A stretch of 64,000 nt of DNA, taken from assembly GCF_003253745.1 (NCBI RefSeq), contig NZ_MZXV01000032.1, positions 124,001-188,000 of the forward strand. The letters are read 5' to 3'. The notes beneath the pieces were generated by a model, which was not told the origin of the DNA, made no database searches, and saw only the letters and a program-made list of their open reading frames with translations. The stretch comes from Mesorhizobium kowhaii. GTDB taxonomy: Bacteria > Pseudomonadota > Alphaproteobacteria > Rhizobiales > Rhizobiaceae. The first letter of the stretch is position 1, and each line of letters starts with the position of its first letter. The position numbers and the translations under genes were made by a program. Of this stretch, positions 46,587-56,068 are shown one piece after another.

Positions 46587-47636
46587 TCAATTCTCGGCGC
46601 CGAGGCCGCGCGCCAGTTTGGCATCCCGGTCATACGCCCTGACGATTTCCGCCACCAGCGGATGGCGGACGACGTCGCCATCGTTGAAGCGCACGGTTAC
46701 CGCGCCCGCCACGCCGTCCAGCACACGCAAGGCTTCGACCAGGCCCGATTTGGTGTTCGAGGGCAGGTCGATCTGCGTCGGATCGCCGGTGACGATCATG
46801 CGCGAGTTCTCGCCGAGACGGGTCAGGAACATCTTCATCTGCATCGGCGTGGTGTTCTGCGCCTCATCGAGGATGACCGCGGCATGCGCCAGCGTACGGC
46901 CGCGCATGAAGGCGAGCGGCGCGATCTCGATCACTTCGGCGGCAATGGCCCGCTCGACCTTGTCGGCAGGCATCATGTCGTAGAGCGCATCATAGAGTGG
47001 CCGCAGATAGGGATCGACCTTCTCCTTCATGTCGCCCGGCAGGAAGCCCAGCCGTTCGCCGGCCTCGACCGCCGGCCGCGACAGGATGATGCGTTCGACC
47101 ATGCCGCGTTCGAGCAGCATCGCCGCATGCGCCACCGCCAGATAGGTCTTGCCGGTGCCGGCCGGGCCGATGCCAAACACCAGTTCCGACCGCTCCAGCG
47201 CCCGCATATAGGCGTCCTGGTTGAGCGAGCGGGCATAGATCGTCTTCTTGCGGGTGGCGATCTGGGCGGCGGAGACCTTGCCCTTGCGTTCCAGCGTCGG
47301 CAAGGTCAGCTGATCGTCGGCGGCGATCGCCATGCGCACGGCGCCGTCGACGTCGGACTGGCCGATATCGACGCCCTTCTGCAGAATGCCGTAGAGATTA
47401 TCCAGCGCCCGGCGGGCCTGCTCGGCGGCCGACGCCGAGCCCTTGATGGTCAACTGGTTACCGCGCGAGCGGATGTCGACGCCGAGCTTCTGCTCGAGCC
47501 TGGCCAGGTTTTCGTCGAACTGACCGTAAAGGGCGCTGGCAAGCTTGTTGTTGTCGAAAGTCAGAACGATGTGCGCCATGTCAGAAGCCCCAGATGCCGG
47601 TACCGGGGGCAGGTTCTTCAGCTCTGCTGCGCTCAA
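46587..47636 (-). CDS. phoH: PhoH-family ATPase
   Basis: A 349-residue protein with an N-terminal KH-like region (about 25-110) and a PhoH ATPase domain, Walker A GPAGTGKTYLAVAHA (near 155-169) and Walker B AVILDEAQNTTP (near 250). Thought to act with YbeY in RNA metabolism. Only 17 bases separate it from ybeY. Confidence 0.94.
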   Translation of the reverse strand: MSAAELKNLPPVPASGASDMAHIVLTFDNNKLASALYGQFDENLARLEQKLGVDIRSRGNQLTIKGSASAAEQARRALDNLYGILQKGVDIGQSDVDGAVRMAIAADDQLTLPTLERKGKVSAAQIATRKKTIYARSLNQDAYMRALERSELVFGIGPAGTGKTYLAVAHAAMLLERGMVERIILSRPAVEAGERLGFLPGDMKEKVDPYLRPLYDALYDMMPADKVERAIAAEVIEIAPLAFMRGRTLAHAAVILDEAQNTTPMQMKMFLTRLGENSRMIVTGDPTQIDLPSNTKSGLVEALRVLDGVAGAVTVRFNDGDVVRHPLVAEIVRAYDRDAKLARGLGAEN

Positions 47637-47663
47637 CCGTCTCTCCTCATCTGCCGAGACCCC

Positions 47664-49073
47664 TCAGGCCAATTCGGCGAACAGGCTATTGTAGCCCGTC
47701 TTCGTGATTCGCACCTGGATAATGTCACCGATTTCGCCGGCCTTTTCATCAACAATAACCGGCTGCAGCCAAGGCGAGCGGCCGACCTTCTGGCCGGCCT
47801 GGCGGCCAGGCTTCTCGATCAGCGTGTCGATGGTGCTGCCGACCAGGCTTGTGCCGAAATCCTGCTGCTGTTTCAGAAGCAGGGCCTGCAGCCGCTGCAA
47901 CCGCTCGTCCTTGACCGTTTCCGGCACATGGTCGGCCATCTCGGCGCCCGGTGTGCCGGGACGCGGCGAATATTTGAACGAGAAGGCCGAGGCATAGTTC
48001 ACCTGGCGCACCAGTTCCATGGTCGCCTCGAAATCCGCCTCGGTCTCGCCGGGGAAGCCGACGATGAAGTCACCGGAAAGCGCGATATCTGGTCGCGCGG
48101 CACGGATGCGGTCGAGCAGCGCCAGATAATCCTTCGCGGTATGCCGGCGGTTCATCGCCTTGAGGATGCGGTCGGAGCCTGATTGAACCGGCAGATGCAG
48201 GTAAGGCATCAACGCCGGCAGATCACGGTGGGCTGATATCAGTTCATCATCCATGTCGCGCGGGTGGCTGGTGGTGTATCGCAGCCGCGCCAGCCCTGGG
48301 ATTTCGGCCAGCCTGAACAGCAGCCGGCCAAGGCCCCACTCTTCGCCGTTCTCGCCCTGGCCATGCCAGGCATTGACGTTCTGACCGAGCAGCGTCACCT
48401 CGCGCACGCCAGCTTCGGCCAGCCGCTGCGCCTCCGCAACGATCTGCGCCACCGGCCGCGACACTTCCGAACCCCTTGTGTAAGGCACGACGCAGAAGGT
48501 GCAGAACTTGTCGCAGCCTTCCTGGACGGTGAGGAAGGCGGTGACGCCGCGCTTGATGACCTCGGCGCGTTTCGGCTGCGGCAGATGCTCGAACTTGTCC
48601 TCGATGGCATAGTCGGTCTCGACGATCTTCTCGCCGCCGCGCACCCGCGCCAGCACATCGGGCAGCCGGTGATAGGTCTGCGGGCCGATCACCAGATCGA
48701 CGGCGGGCGAACGGCGGATGATCTCGGCGCCTTCGGCCTGCGCCACGCAGCCCGCGACGCCGACCAGCATCTCGCGCCCGGCCACGGCGCGTTCTACCTT
48801 CATATCGCGGATACGGCCGAGCTCGGAATAGACCTTTTCGGCCGCTTTCTCCCTGATATGGCAGGTGTTGAGCAGCACCAGATCGGCCTCGCCAATGGCA
48901 TCGGTGGCGGTATAGCCGTCGGCGGCCAGCGCATCGGCCATGCGCTGTGAATCATAGACGTTCATCTGGCAGCCATAGGTCTTGATGAAGACCTTCCTGG
49001 TCGCCACGGCCGGCGCGGCCATCGCTTCGGCCGCGGCGTCGATGTCGTCACGCTCTATCGTGTTCAAGTCCAT
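47664..49073 (-). CDS. miaB: tRNA-2-methylthio-N6-dimethylallyladenosine synthase
   Basis: Radical-SAM methylthiotransferase acting on A37 of tRNAs reading U-starting codons. Of 469 residues: an N-terminal UPF0004 domain with three Cys ([16 protein letters not shown], and the Cys of GVAGCVAQ), the radical-SAM motif [16 protein letters not shown] (near 180-195) and a C-terminal TRAM domain. ATG 49073 gives [10 protein letters not shown]; the start at 49148 is not needed. Upstream of phoH. Confidence 0.96.
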   Translation of the reverse strand: MDLNTIERDDIDAAAEAMAAPAVATRKVFIKTYGCQMNVYDSQRMADALAADGYTATDAIGEADLVLLNTCHIREKAAEKVYSELGRIRDMKVERAVAGREMLVGVAGCVAQAEGAEIIRRSPAVDLVIGPQTYHRLPDVLARVRGGEKIVETDYAIEDKFEHLPQPKRAEVIKRGVTAFLTVQEGCDKFCTFCVVPYTRGSEVSRPVAQIVAEAQRLAEAGVREVTLLGQNVNAWHGQGENGEEWGLGRLLFRLAEIPGLARLRYTTSHPRDMDDELISAHRDLPALMPYLHLPVQSGSDRILKAMNRRHTAKDYLALLDRIRAARPDIALSGDFIVGFPGETEADFEATMELVRQVNYASAFSFKYSPRPGTPGAEMADHVPETVKDERLQRLQALLLKQQQDFGTSLVGSTIDTLIEKPGRQAGQKVGRSPWLQPVIVDEKAGEIGDIIQVRITKTGYNSLFAELA

Positions 49074-49159
49074 CTGGCGGCTTCTAACGCCTTTCCGTGA
49101 CAAAAAACAGACGATTCTCCGCCGCGGTCGTGATGCACACTGGCGCACCCACCACCTGT

Positions 49160-49960
49160 CTACCGGCTCGGGTGCGGATCGGCGAGTGCCGCCTGCATCA
49201 TCGCGCGCACCTGGCTTTCCATCAGCTTCGACGTTTCCTTGCGGTTCGAGCCCTTGGAAAAGGCGATCGGTTCGCCGAAATGCACCTCGACGTCGAGTGC
49301 CCCTTCCGCCAGCAGCACCTTGAGATGCGGCATCAGGTCCTCATCGCCGATCCAGGCGGCAAGCGGCCGGTGCCGGCGGCCGAGCGGCACGCCGTGCAGG
49401 CGCGTGTAGGCGATCGCCACCGGCTGGATGAAGACCTGCTCGGCCGCACCTTCCGAAATCGCCATCGAGGCGGCGCCGAACAGCGTGCTCTTGAAGGGCA
49501 GGACGATGTTGCCGTCGCCGGTCGAGCCCTCGGCGAACAGCACCATGGCGTCGCCCTTGGCCATGCGGCTGGCGATCTCGCTGGCCTGGTCGCCGGACGA
49601 ACGCTTGCGCTCGCGCTCGATGAAAACGGTGCGCTGCAGCTTCGACAGCATGCCGATCAGCGGCCAGCCTTCCATATCGGCTCTGGCGATGAACTTCACG
49701 TCGACCATCGAGCCGAGCACCATGATGTCGGTCCAGGAGATGTGGTTAGACGCAACCAGCAAAGGGCGCTTGTCGGACAGCGCGCCCTTGACATGGATGC
49801 GCATGCCCAGCGCCCGGATGATCAGCCTGTGCCAGATTTTCAGGATAAAGGTTTCCGGCCACCAGCCGGTCTTCATCGACAGCATCTGCAACGGCACGAG
49901 GACCAGCGAACCGGCGGCGACAAGGCCCAGCGCCAGGAAAATCCTGATTTTTCCGATCAT
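49160..49960 (-). CDS. 1-acyl-sn-glycerol-3-phosphate acyltransferase-like protein
   Basis: PlsC-family membrane acyltransferase, 266 residues, with an N-terminal anchor (about 5-25). The catalytic block NHISWTDI (NHxxxxD, near 82-89) and the FAEGSTGDG block (near 154) are intact. Places a fatty acid on lysophosphatidate or on a related lipid such as an ornithine lipid precursor; the exact substrate cannot be told. Between rimI and miaB. Confidence 0.9.
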   Translation of the reverse strand: MIGKIRIFLALGLVAAGSLVLVPLQMLSMKTGWWPETFILKIWHRLIIRALGMRIHVKGALSDKRPLLVASNHISWTDIMVLGSMVDVKFIARADMEGWPLIGMLSKLQRTVFIERERKRSSGDQASEIASRMAKGDAMVLFAEGSTGDGNIVLPFKSTLFGAASMAISEGAAEQVFIQPVAIAYTRLHGVPLGRRHRPLAAWIGDEDLMPHLKVLLAEGALDVEVHFGEPIAFSKGSNRKETSKLMESQVRAMMQAALADPHPSR

Positions 49961-50045
49961 ACAGTCCCGGCTCTGCCGTTACAGCGCCGCGCGTCCTTTT
50001 TGGATGCGCAAGGGACGCTGTAACCCTTGGATTTGGCGCCTCTGG

Positions 50046-50540
50046 CTAGCGAAGATCGCGGCGCATGACAAGCGCCCCGGTCGGTCCGTGCTCGGACGAC
50101 CTGTAGTAGTTGGGACGTTTGCCGACCTCGCGGAAGCCCAGTCGCCGGTAGAGGGCGATCGCCGCAACATTGGTCTCGTCGACCTCGAGGAACAGCGCTT
50201 CGGCGCGCTGCGCGTGCAGTTCGCGCAGCACCGCATCCATCAACTGCCAGCCCAGCCCCTGCCGGCGGTGGGATCGCGCCACCGCGACGGTCAGGATCTC
50301 GCCCTCGCCGGCCGCCAGCCTGGCCAGCACGAAGCCAACCGGCGGCTTGGCGCCCTGCCCGGTTTCGCGCGCAGCATAGCCGAACACGGTATCCTGTTCG
50401 AGCAAGGCGGCGAATTCGCCATCGGTCCACGGGCGGACAAAATCCTCGCGATGCAGCAGCGAGACCGCCGGGCTGTCGGCGATCTTCAGCGGCTCGAGCG
50501 CGTAGTCCCGGCGGCGTGGTTGGAGAAAAGGTATGCGCAT
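50046..50540 (-). CDS. rimI: Ribosomal-protein-alanine N-acetyltransferase-like GNAT
   Basis: A 164-residue GNAT with motif A VARSHRRQGLGWQLMDAV (near 89-106), then EALFLEVDETNVAAIALYRRLGF, the RimI-specific EVxxxNxxAxxLYxxxGF pattern, and a YYR segment (NYYRSSEHGPTGALVM). The ATG directly follows the tsaB TAA with no gap, so they are coupled; the tsaB-rimI pair is conserved. Probably acetylates the N-terminal Ala of S18 or a similar target. Confidence 0.92.
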   Translation of the reverse strand: MRIPFLQPRRRDYALEPLKIADSPAVSLLHREDFVRPWTDGEFAALLEQDTVFGYAARETGQGAKPPVGFVLARLAAGEGEILTVAVARSHRRQGLGWQLMDAVLRELHAQRAEALFLEVDETNVAAIALYRRLGFREVGKRPNYYRSSEHGPTGALVMRRDLR

Positions 50541-51218
50541 TTATCTTTCTTGCCTTGACAGTATGAACCCAGCCTGCGGCTTGGCGTCGGCGCCGCGCAA
50601 ATAGAGCGGTTTCGGCCTCTCACTCCCGCCCTTGGCGGCAGCCAGGCGAGCGTAGGCGACAATGTCGGCGGTGGCCGTCTCGGGACCGATATCGAAGGCG
50701 CGCCCTGCTGAGGCAGCGATCTGCGCTGCCGCGGTGCCGGCGAGCACCGAGGCGCTTTCCGTCGCCATGGTCACGGCATTCGCCAGTGTGGTCACAGCCG
50801 GACCGTAAGTCAAAGCCGACATTTCATCGAAAAGGGCGGCATGGAGTTCCTCGCGGCCGGCGTCGAGCGCCGCCAGTACGGCGCGGCCGGGAAATGTCGC
50901 TGCTGCCTCAGCGGCCAGCGCCTCCAGTGTCGTGACTCCGATCGCCGGGACTTTCAGCGCCAGCGCCAGGCCGCGCGCTGTCGACACGCCGACCCGCAGA
51001 CCGGTGAAGGAGCCGGGACCGACGGAGACGGCGATGGCGCCAAGACCGGCATAGTCGGTTGCGGCCACTTTCAGCGCTTCGGCGATGACGGCCATCAGAT
51101 GCTCGGCATGGCCCTTACCTAGATCGAGCACCGAGCGGCCAAGCTCCTGCTTCGCCTCAGCGTCATAGACGCAAGCGGCGCAGAGGTTGGCGGCACAGTC
51201 GATGGCAAGCAATTTCAT
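50541..51218 (-). CDS. tsaB: tRNA t6A synthesis protein TsaB
   Basis: Partner of TsaD in making threonylcarbamoyladenosine 37 in tRNA. Of 225 residues, an ASKHA-fold N-terminus LLAIDCAANLCAACVYD and the conserved VSVGPGSFTGLRVGVSTARGLA segment (near 68-88) identify it. ATG 51218; a frame running up to 51710 is antisense to another gene. First gene of the tsaB-rimI-plsC-miaB series. Confidence 0.95.
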   Translation of the reverse strand: MKLLAIDCAANLCAACVYDAEAKQELGRSVLDLGKGHAEHLMAVIAEALKVAATDYAGLGAIAVSVGPGSFTGLRVGVSTARGLALALKVPAIGVTTLEALAAEAAATFPGRAVLAALDAGREELHAALFDEMSALTYGPAVTTLANAVTMATESASVLAGTAAAQIAASAGRAFDIGPETATADIVAYARLAAAKGGSERPKPLYLRGADAKPQAGFILSRQER

Positions 51219-51328
51219 GAAACGACCGGTTCGAGAAACAATTCCCTGTGCCCGCCACGGCCCGCCATCGCAAGGGGATAGTGCATAATTTGTTAAGCGG
51301 CTTCGCTTCGGCTTGGCAGGAAAAGCAT

Positions 51329-52435
51329 CTATGCGGCGTGTTCGATGCGCAGCATGTGGTTGTCCCAGACATAGTCCGGTTCGGACCGGGTCGCCCCGCT
51401 GCCCTCGATGATTTCGCCGGCGCCTGTGGTCGCCATGAAACCCGTTCTGTCGGGCGCCACGCCGCAGACCTCCACCAGCGCGCTGTTCGAGACGATCCGG
51501 CCGTTCGCAGCGTCGATCACCACAAGCGAATTGCCTTCCGGTGACGAGACGGCGACGGTGCCGGCCACCGGATTGGCGGCGACCGAACCGATATAGTTGC
51601 GGAAACCGGACAGCACGTCCTGCGGCATGTCGAGCAACTGCAACTCCTTGCCGCGCGCGGCGCGGCCGACCAGCAGCGGCCGATCGGTGCCCGGCCCCCG
51701 GTACTGGCAACCGAACCAGACCGTGCCGGATCGGTCGGTATCCATGTGGCGGATCGACAGCTGGTGCAGTGCCGCCGGCAGTTCGTGCTTCTCGATGAGG
51801 TCGCCGGTGACGCGGTCGATCAGCACATAGGACGGCTTCATGGTGGCGATGTTGAGCTCGGCGCGGCCATAGTCCGGATGGGTCTCGATGCCGCCATTGG
51901 CAACCGCAATCGTCTTGCCGTCACCCAGGAGCAGAAGTTCGTGCGGCCCCATGCCATAGGTCGGGAATTCGCCGACGCGGCTGAATTTCGCCCGCGCATC
52001 GTAGATACCGACGACGCCGGCGGCATTGTCGAAGTCGTTTTCGGTGGCGTAGAGCAGCGTCCCATCGGGCGAGAACACGCCGTGGCCGAAGAAATGCCGG
52101 CCGGTGATGCTGGCGATGGTCAGCGGCTCCTCGCGGCCCGAATGGTCGAAGACCACGGCGAAGGTGCCGGGCTGGCGAGCGAAGACCACCGAACGCTTCG
52201 ACACCGGATCGAAAGTGACGTCGTGGCCGCGATCGGGCAGGTCGATCGCATGCAAGAGCTTGCCGGCTTCGGACAGGACAGCGGCGCCGAAACTGCCATC
52301 GCGCTTGACGAAGGCGGTGGCGAAGACGGCGTCGGCCGCAAGCGTCTTCGCCCAGGCCGACGGTGCCATCGCGGCGGCAAAGCCAATGCCTGTAGCCCTG
52401 AGGAAATCGCGGCGGTCGATCAGTGGCGTCTTCAA
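51329..52435 (-). CDS. DUF1513 protein, Tat-exported, iron cluster
   Basis: A 368-residue beta-propeller-like protein. The N-terminus contains a twin-arginine motif (DRRDFLRATGIGFAAA) and a signal cut near SAWA-KTL. The repeated GxxxxxDxxG strand pattern (FGHGVFSPDGTLLYATEND, GMGPHELLLLGDGKTIAVANGG) fits DUF1513. Members usually lie next to imelysin and di-heme oxidoreductase genes, as here, so a periplasmic iron-handling role is inferred. A family B repeat separates it from the imelysin gene; it is probably still in the same operon. Confidence 0.87.
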   Translation of the reverse strand: MKTPLIDRRDFLRATGIGFAAAMAPSAWAKTLAADAVFATAFVKRDGSFGAAVLSEAGKLLHAIDLPDRGHDVTFDPVSKRSVVFARQPGTFAVVFDHSGREEPLTIASITGRHFFGHGVFSPDGTLLYATENDFDNAAGVVGIYDARAKFSRVGEFPTYGMGPHELLLLGDGKTIAVANGGIETHPDYGRAELNIATMKPSYVLIDRVTGDLIEKHELPAALHQLSIRHMDTDRSGTVWFGCQYRGPGTDRPLLVGRAARGKELQLLDMPQDVLSGFRNYIGSVAANPVAGTVAVSSPEGNSLVVIDAANGRIVSNSALVEVCGVAPDRTGFMATTGAGEIIEGSGATRSEPDYVWDNHMLRIEHAA

Positions 52436-52453
52436 GGATCAGTCTCTCTTTTT

Positions 52454-52502
52454 GAGCATGATCTTTTCCGAAAATCGGCTTCCACTTTTCGGGATCATGC
52501 TC
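52454..52502. repeat. Palindromic repeat, family B, copy 3
   Basis: GAGCATGATC ... GATCATGCTC, 49 bases. The stop codon of the upstream minus-strand imelysin-like gene (52503-52501) is made by its end, and the DUF1513 start codon is 19 bases beyond its other side, so it forms nearly the whole intergenic spacer. Confidence 0.92.
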
Positions 52503-53580
52503 AGTCTCCGTCAAGCGACGAGAAGCCGGCGGTCAGGCCGAATTCGGCGGTCAGCCTGGTGCCGATCAGGGTCGACAGGCTGGAGGTGATCAGCGCGAAG
52601 TGATCGAGCTTTTCACGCAGCGCCGGATCGGCAAGCGCCTTGTCGATCGGACCGCTGACGGCCTTGGCGGTGGCGACGCCGTTGACCAGCTGGATATGGA
52701 TCGATTCCGCCATCCAGCGCGCATCGGGCGGCAATGCGTCGCCGAGCTTCGAAGCCTGGAACAGATTGTCTATTCCCGACAGATTGGCGGCCAGCGAATT
52801 GGTGGTGTTCTGCGACCGCCAGTAGATTGCTTGCCTGGGCTTGTCCGCATTCGGCTTGCCGCCGAAAAAGCCCTTCAGGCGCACATCGCGCACCATTTCC
52901 AGCTCATTGATGAAGACGCCGACCAGTTCGGTCACAGCTTCGTTGCCGTCACGGTAAAGCGCGTTCTGCGGCCCCGGATTGGCCCAAAGGGCGGCAAAGC
53001 CGTCCGGCTTGTTCCAGGCGGCGCTGACCTCGCCGGCCATGGTTTCGATGTTGCCGGCAACCGCCGCGCCATAAGCGCAGCGATAGGGATCGGCTTTGCC
53101 CGTCAACGCATCGGCGCCATCGCCGTAAAGGACGAACTCCAGCGCGCCCAGCCCCTGCATGGCGACACTCTTGCCGGCCAGCTGTGCCGCATCGGTGGCG
53201 GTCGGGTCCTTGTCGGACAGCGCCGCCTGCACCTGCTTCAGGCCGATGCTCTTGCGGTCCGGCCAGAACAGCATGCGTTCCAGCCGGTTGTTCTCCTTGA
53301 TCGGTCCGAACCCGATGATCTCGGCTGATGACCAAGCATCGACCGTCGCCGAAAACCGGACCCGCGCCGCATCGAGGTCTTCTTGCGAGGGCGCGGTGCA
53401 GAGCGTGTGCATCGCCTTGGTCAAACGGCCGGCATGGTCGTGCAGGCCGGCATAGGCCGGGCGGACAAAGCCGTCGATCGCCCGCTGGATGATTTCGGAG
53501 GCTTTCACAGCCGCCGACGCCGGGACGACGCCCAGCAAAGCCAGCGGCAGAACGAGAACCAGTGCAGAGCGCTTGAGCAT
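52501..53580 (-). CDS. Imelysin-like protein (second copy, degenerate motif)
   Basis: A 359-residue periplasmic protein with a signal peptide (about 1-24, cut near ASAA). The fold-level pattern of imelysin/peptidase M75 proteins is present, but the family GxHxxE motif reads GLGALE (in MQGLGALEFVLYGDG), so the histidine is replaced by glycine. Such variants (IrpA-like) occur beside the di-heme gene in iron clusters. ATG 53580 overlaps the upstream stop as ATGA; a GTG at 53583 is an alternative. The final stop codon lies in a repeat. Confidence 0.88.
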   Translation of the reverse strand: MLKRSALVLVLPLALLGVVPASAAVKASEIIQRAIDGFVRPAYAGLHDHAGRLTKAMHTLCTAPSQEDLDAARVRFSATVDAWSSAEIIGFGPIKENNRLERMLFWPDRKSIGLKQVQAALSDKDPTATDAAQLAGKSVAMQGLGALEFVLYGDGADALTGKADPYRCAYGAAVAGNIETMAGEVSAAWNKPDGFAALWANPGPQNALYRDGNEAVTELVGVFINELEMVRDVRLKGFFGGKPNADKPRQAIYWRSQNTTNSLAANLSGIDNLFQASKLGDALPPDARWMAESIHIQLVNGVATAKAVSGPIDKALADPALREKLDHFALITSSLSTLIGTRLTAEFGLTAGFSSLDGD

Positions 53581-55181
53581 CACAGTGACTCCAGGAATTT
53601 GAGCAGCGCCTCACGGTCAGCCACGTTGGCGGCGGCAAAGCGGTCGCGCGCCTTCTGCGCCTCACCACCATGCCACAGGATCGCCTCGGTCAGGCTGCGC
53701 GCGCGGCCATCATGCAGGAAGAATGAATTGCCGTTGACCGTTTCGGTGAGGCCGATGCCCCACAATGGCGGGGTACGCCACTCATTGCCCGTGGCTTCGC
53801 CCGCGGCCTGGCCGTCGGCCAGATCTGGCCCCATGTCGTGCAGCAGGAAGTCGGAATAGGGCCAGATCAACTGGAACGCCTGCGCATTGTTGGGCGTGCC
53901 GCGACGGGTGACGAATTTCGGCGTGTGGCAGGCAATGCAGCCCATCTCGTAGAATATCTTTTTGCCCGCGAGCACGTCTGGCCGATCGAGGTCGCGGCGC
54001 GCCGGCACGGCCAGGTTCTGCGAATAGAAGGTAACGAGATCCATCACCGGCACCGGCGCCTCGACCGGGCCGAGGCGCGGCTGCACGCCATTCGGCATGG
54101 CCAGGCATTTTTCCTGTGCGGTGGTGCAGTCGCCCCAATGTTTCGGCTCTTCCGGCGTCGAGATGCCGATGTCGCCGGCAAAGGCATCCGCTGCCTGCTG
54201 GCGGATCGACGCGGTCTGTGCCTTCCAGCCGAAACGGCCAAGCGTCAGCTCTCCGCTCTGGCCGTCGCGGACGATGTTGGGCCTGCCGGAAATGCCATCA
54301 CCGTTTCGGTCGTCCGGATCGGCATGGGCGAGGATGTCCGCCGGGGCAATCTGCTCGATCAGGCCAAGGCCGATCATCGGCGGCGTCAGGCGCGGCGACA
54401 GCGTGGTGCGCGGATCAAGCGGTCCATAGCTGGGATCGACGACCGAATAGCTGGGTTTGCGCAGCGAAATCACGGTGCCGTCCGCCAGCGTCACCTGCCG
54501 TTCCTGATAATCGACATGCATCCTGCCTTCGCCGCGCAGGCCGGGCACGGCCAGCTCCTGCAATTGCGTGCCGTAGACGGGGTCGGGAAGGTTGAGCAGC
54601 CTGTGGTCGGCAAGCGCTGCCTTCTCTTCCGCGCTGCTCGCCTCGCGGGCCAGTCGCAGGAACATCGAGGTGGTGCCGGCGTCGCCTTGCGGCGGGCGGC
54701 CGCGGCCGTCCTTCAGATGGCAGTTCTGGCAGGCGCGTTCGTTGAACAGCGGACCAAGCCCGTCCGAAGCCTGTGTCGAGGATGGCGACGACACCCAGTT
54801 CTTGCGGAACAGGGCGTTGCCGAGCTTGAAGGTGCCCTCTTCCTCGAAGGTGATGTTGGCCGAGGATTGCGAGAAGGAATCGCGGCTGACGTCCTTCCTG
54901 GACGTGCCGGCGCCACCCTGCATCAGTTCGAACTGCTCGGGCTTGGAGAAATCCGACGTCGGCCTGGTGATGGCGGCGACGCGCGCCTGGTCCTTCGGAT
55001 TGAGGTCGGTGCGCCTGGTGGCGAGGCCGGCGGGCTGAAGGTCGCCGGCAAGCGCTGAAGAGGTGAGCGCCACCACAAGGATGACGCAGCGCCCGCGCGC
55101 CGATCCGGCTGGCGTTTTGTGACGGGGCGGCGAGCCGTTGGCCCGCCGCAAGCGGCGCACGAATTCTAGCAGGCGCCGCAC
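53580..55181 (-). CDS. Di-heme oxidoreductase (DUF1111, cytochrome c-type)
   Basis: A 533-residue periplasmic protein with two heme c sites, CQNCH (151-155) and CIACH (near 412), and the order seen in DUF1111 'thiol oxidoreductase' proteins related to bacterial cytochrome c peroxidases. The N-terminus has a basic part followed by a signal-like segment (CVILVVALTSSALAG, near 32-46). GTG 55181 follows AAGGA by 9 bases, 12 bases after bfr, which supports this start despite the long N-region. Likely oxidises or reduces iron for the neighbouring imelysins; the reaction is not established. Confidence 0.88.
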   Translation of the reverse strand: MRRLLEFVRRLRRANGSPPRHKTPAGSARGRCVILVVALTSSALAGDLQPAGLATRRTDLNPKDQARVAAITRPTSDFSKPEQFELMQGGAGTSRKDVSRDSFSQSSANITFEEEGTFKLGNALFRKNWVSSPSSTQASDGLGPLFNERACQNCHLKDGRGRPPQGDAGTTSMFLRLAREASSAEEKAALADHRLLNLPDPVYGTQLQELAVPGLRGEGRMHVDYQERQVTLADGTVISLRKPSYSVVDPSYGPLDPRTTLSPRLTPPMIGLGLIEQIAPADILAHADPDDRNGDGISGRPNIVRDGQSGELTLGRFGWKAQTASIRQQAADAFAGDIGISTPEEPKHWGDCTTAQEKCLAMPNGVQPRLGPVEAPVPVMDLVTFYSQNLAVPARRDLDRPDVLAGKKIFYEMGCIACHTPKFVTRRGTPNNAQAFQLIWPYSDFLLHDMGPDLADGQAAGEATGNEWRTPPLWGIGLTETVNGNSFFLHDGRARSLTEAILWHGGEAQKARDRFAAANVADREALLKFLESL

Positions 55182-55193
55182 TCCCGCATGTCC

Positions 55194-55679
55194 TTAGTCC
55201 GCCTCGTCCGCCGATGCGGCGTTGAGCTGGCCGTATTTTTCCTCACCGATCGAAGCAAGCAGGTCGAGCTGCGTCTCGAGGAAGTCGATGTGACCTTCCT
55301 CGTCCGCCAGCAACTCCTCGAACAGCTTCATCGTCACGTAATCGCCCGCTTCCTCGCAGATCTCACGCGAGCGCTTGTAGGCGGTACGCGCGTCATATTC
55401 GCCGGCAAGATCGGATTCGAGCACTTCCTTGACATTCTGCCCGATGCGCAACGGCGCCACGGATTGCAGGTTCGGATGGCCTTCAAGGAAGATGATGCGG
55501 GCCACGAGCCGGTCGGCATGGTGCATCTCCTCGATCGATTCCGCGCGTTCCTTCTTTGCCAGCTTGGCGTACCCCCAGTCCTCCAGCAGACGGAAATGCA
55601 CCCAATACTGGTTGACGGCGCCGAGCTCCAGAAAAAGAGCCTCGTTAAGCCGCTCGATGATCTGCTTTTCGCCTTTCAT
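55194..55679 (-). CDS. bfr: Bacterioferritin
   Basis: Iron-storage 24-mer, 161 residues. The ferroxidase ligands E18, E51 and H54 and the heme-ligating M52 ([10 protein letters not shown]) are visible, with the second pair in [13 protein letters not shown] (near 127-130). ATG 55679 has GGGAG 8 bases upstream and lies inside the 3' end of the bfd gene, so the two overlap by 35 bases. It is embedded in an imelysin/di-heme operon. Confidence 0.96.
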   Translation of the reverse strand: MKGEKQIIERLNEALFLELGAVNQYWVHFRLLEDWGYAKLAKKERAESIEEMHHADRLVARIIFLEGHPNLQSVAPLRIGQNVKEVLESDLAGEYDARTAYKRSREICEEAGDYVTMKLFEELLADEEGHIDFLETQLDLLASIGEEKYGQLNAASADEAD

Positions 55680-55956
55680 GGGTTCTGCTCCCGTATTGGA
55701 CGCGCAGGCCTCTGACGCGATCCAGGTGTGAAACGATATCCACGCCGCTCGCCTCCGAGCGGGCGTGGTAATTTTCGGTGACCCGAATGATCGTTTCGAC
55801 CACATTTGGGAAACAGCCGCAACAGCGACCGCGCTTTTGCATGGCGTGATAAACCTTCGCCGGCACGATCAGTTGCCAGGGGTCCTGGTCCAGCAGCCCG
55901 ATGATCGTCTGCTCGATTTCCCTCTCGGTGATGATGTTGCAATGGCAGATCAGCAT
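55645..55956 (-). CDS. bfd: Bacterioferritin-associated ferredoxin
   Basis: [2Fe-2S] protein that delivers electrons to bacterioferritin to release stored iron. The 103-residue protein has the ligands C4 and C6 (MLICHC) and C45/C48 (RGRCCGCF), matching the CxC...CxxC pattern of Bfd. It is longer than E. coli Bfd (64) by an extra C-terminal tail of about 35 residues, whose coding region overlaps the start of bfr. It starts 112 bases after the imelysin gene. Confidence 0.92.
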   Translation of the reverse strand: MLICHCNIITEREIEQTIIGLLDQDPWQLIVPAKVYHAMQKRGRCCGCFPNVVETIIRVTENYHARSEASGVDIVSHLDRVRGLRVQYGSRTHERRKADHRAA

Positions 55957-56068
55957 TACATGGCTCGGATGGCTGACGGCGCCTCCCGCGCCGTGTGGCT
56001 TGATTTCTTACCGGAGCCTATTCCGAAGCCGATTGTCCGGCTCCGGATCAGGCCCCAGGCCTTCGACG

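Noticed and set aside
55181..55189. ATG at 55189 as start of the di-heme oxidoreductase
   Set aside because: It is not in frame with the gene; GTG 55181 is in frame and has a properly spaced AAGGA site.
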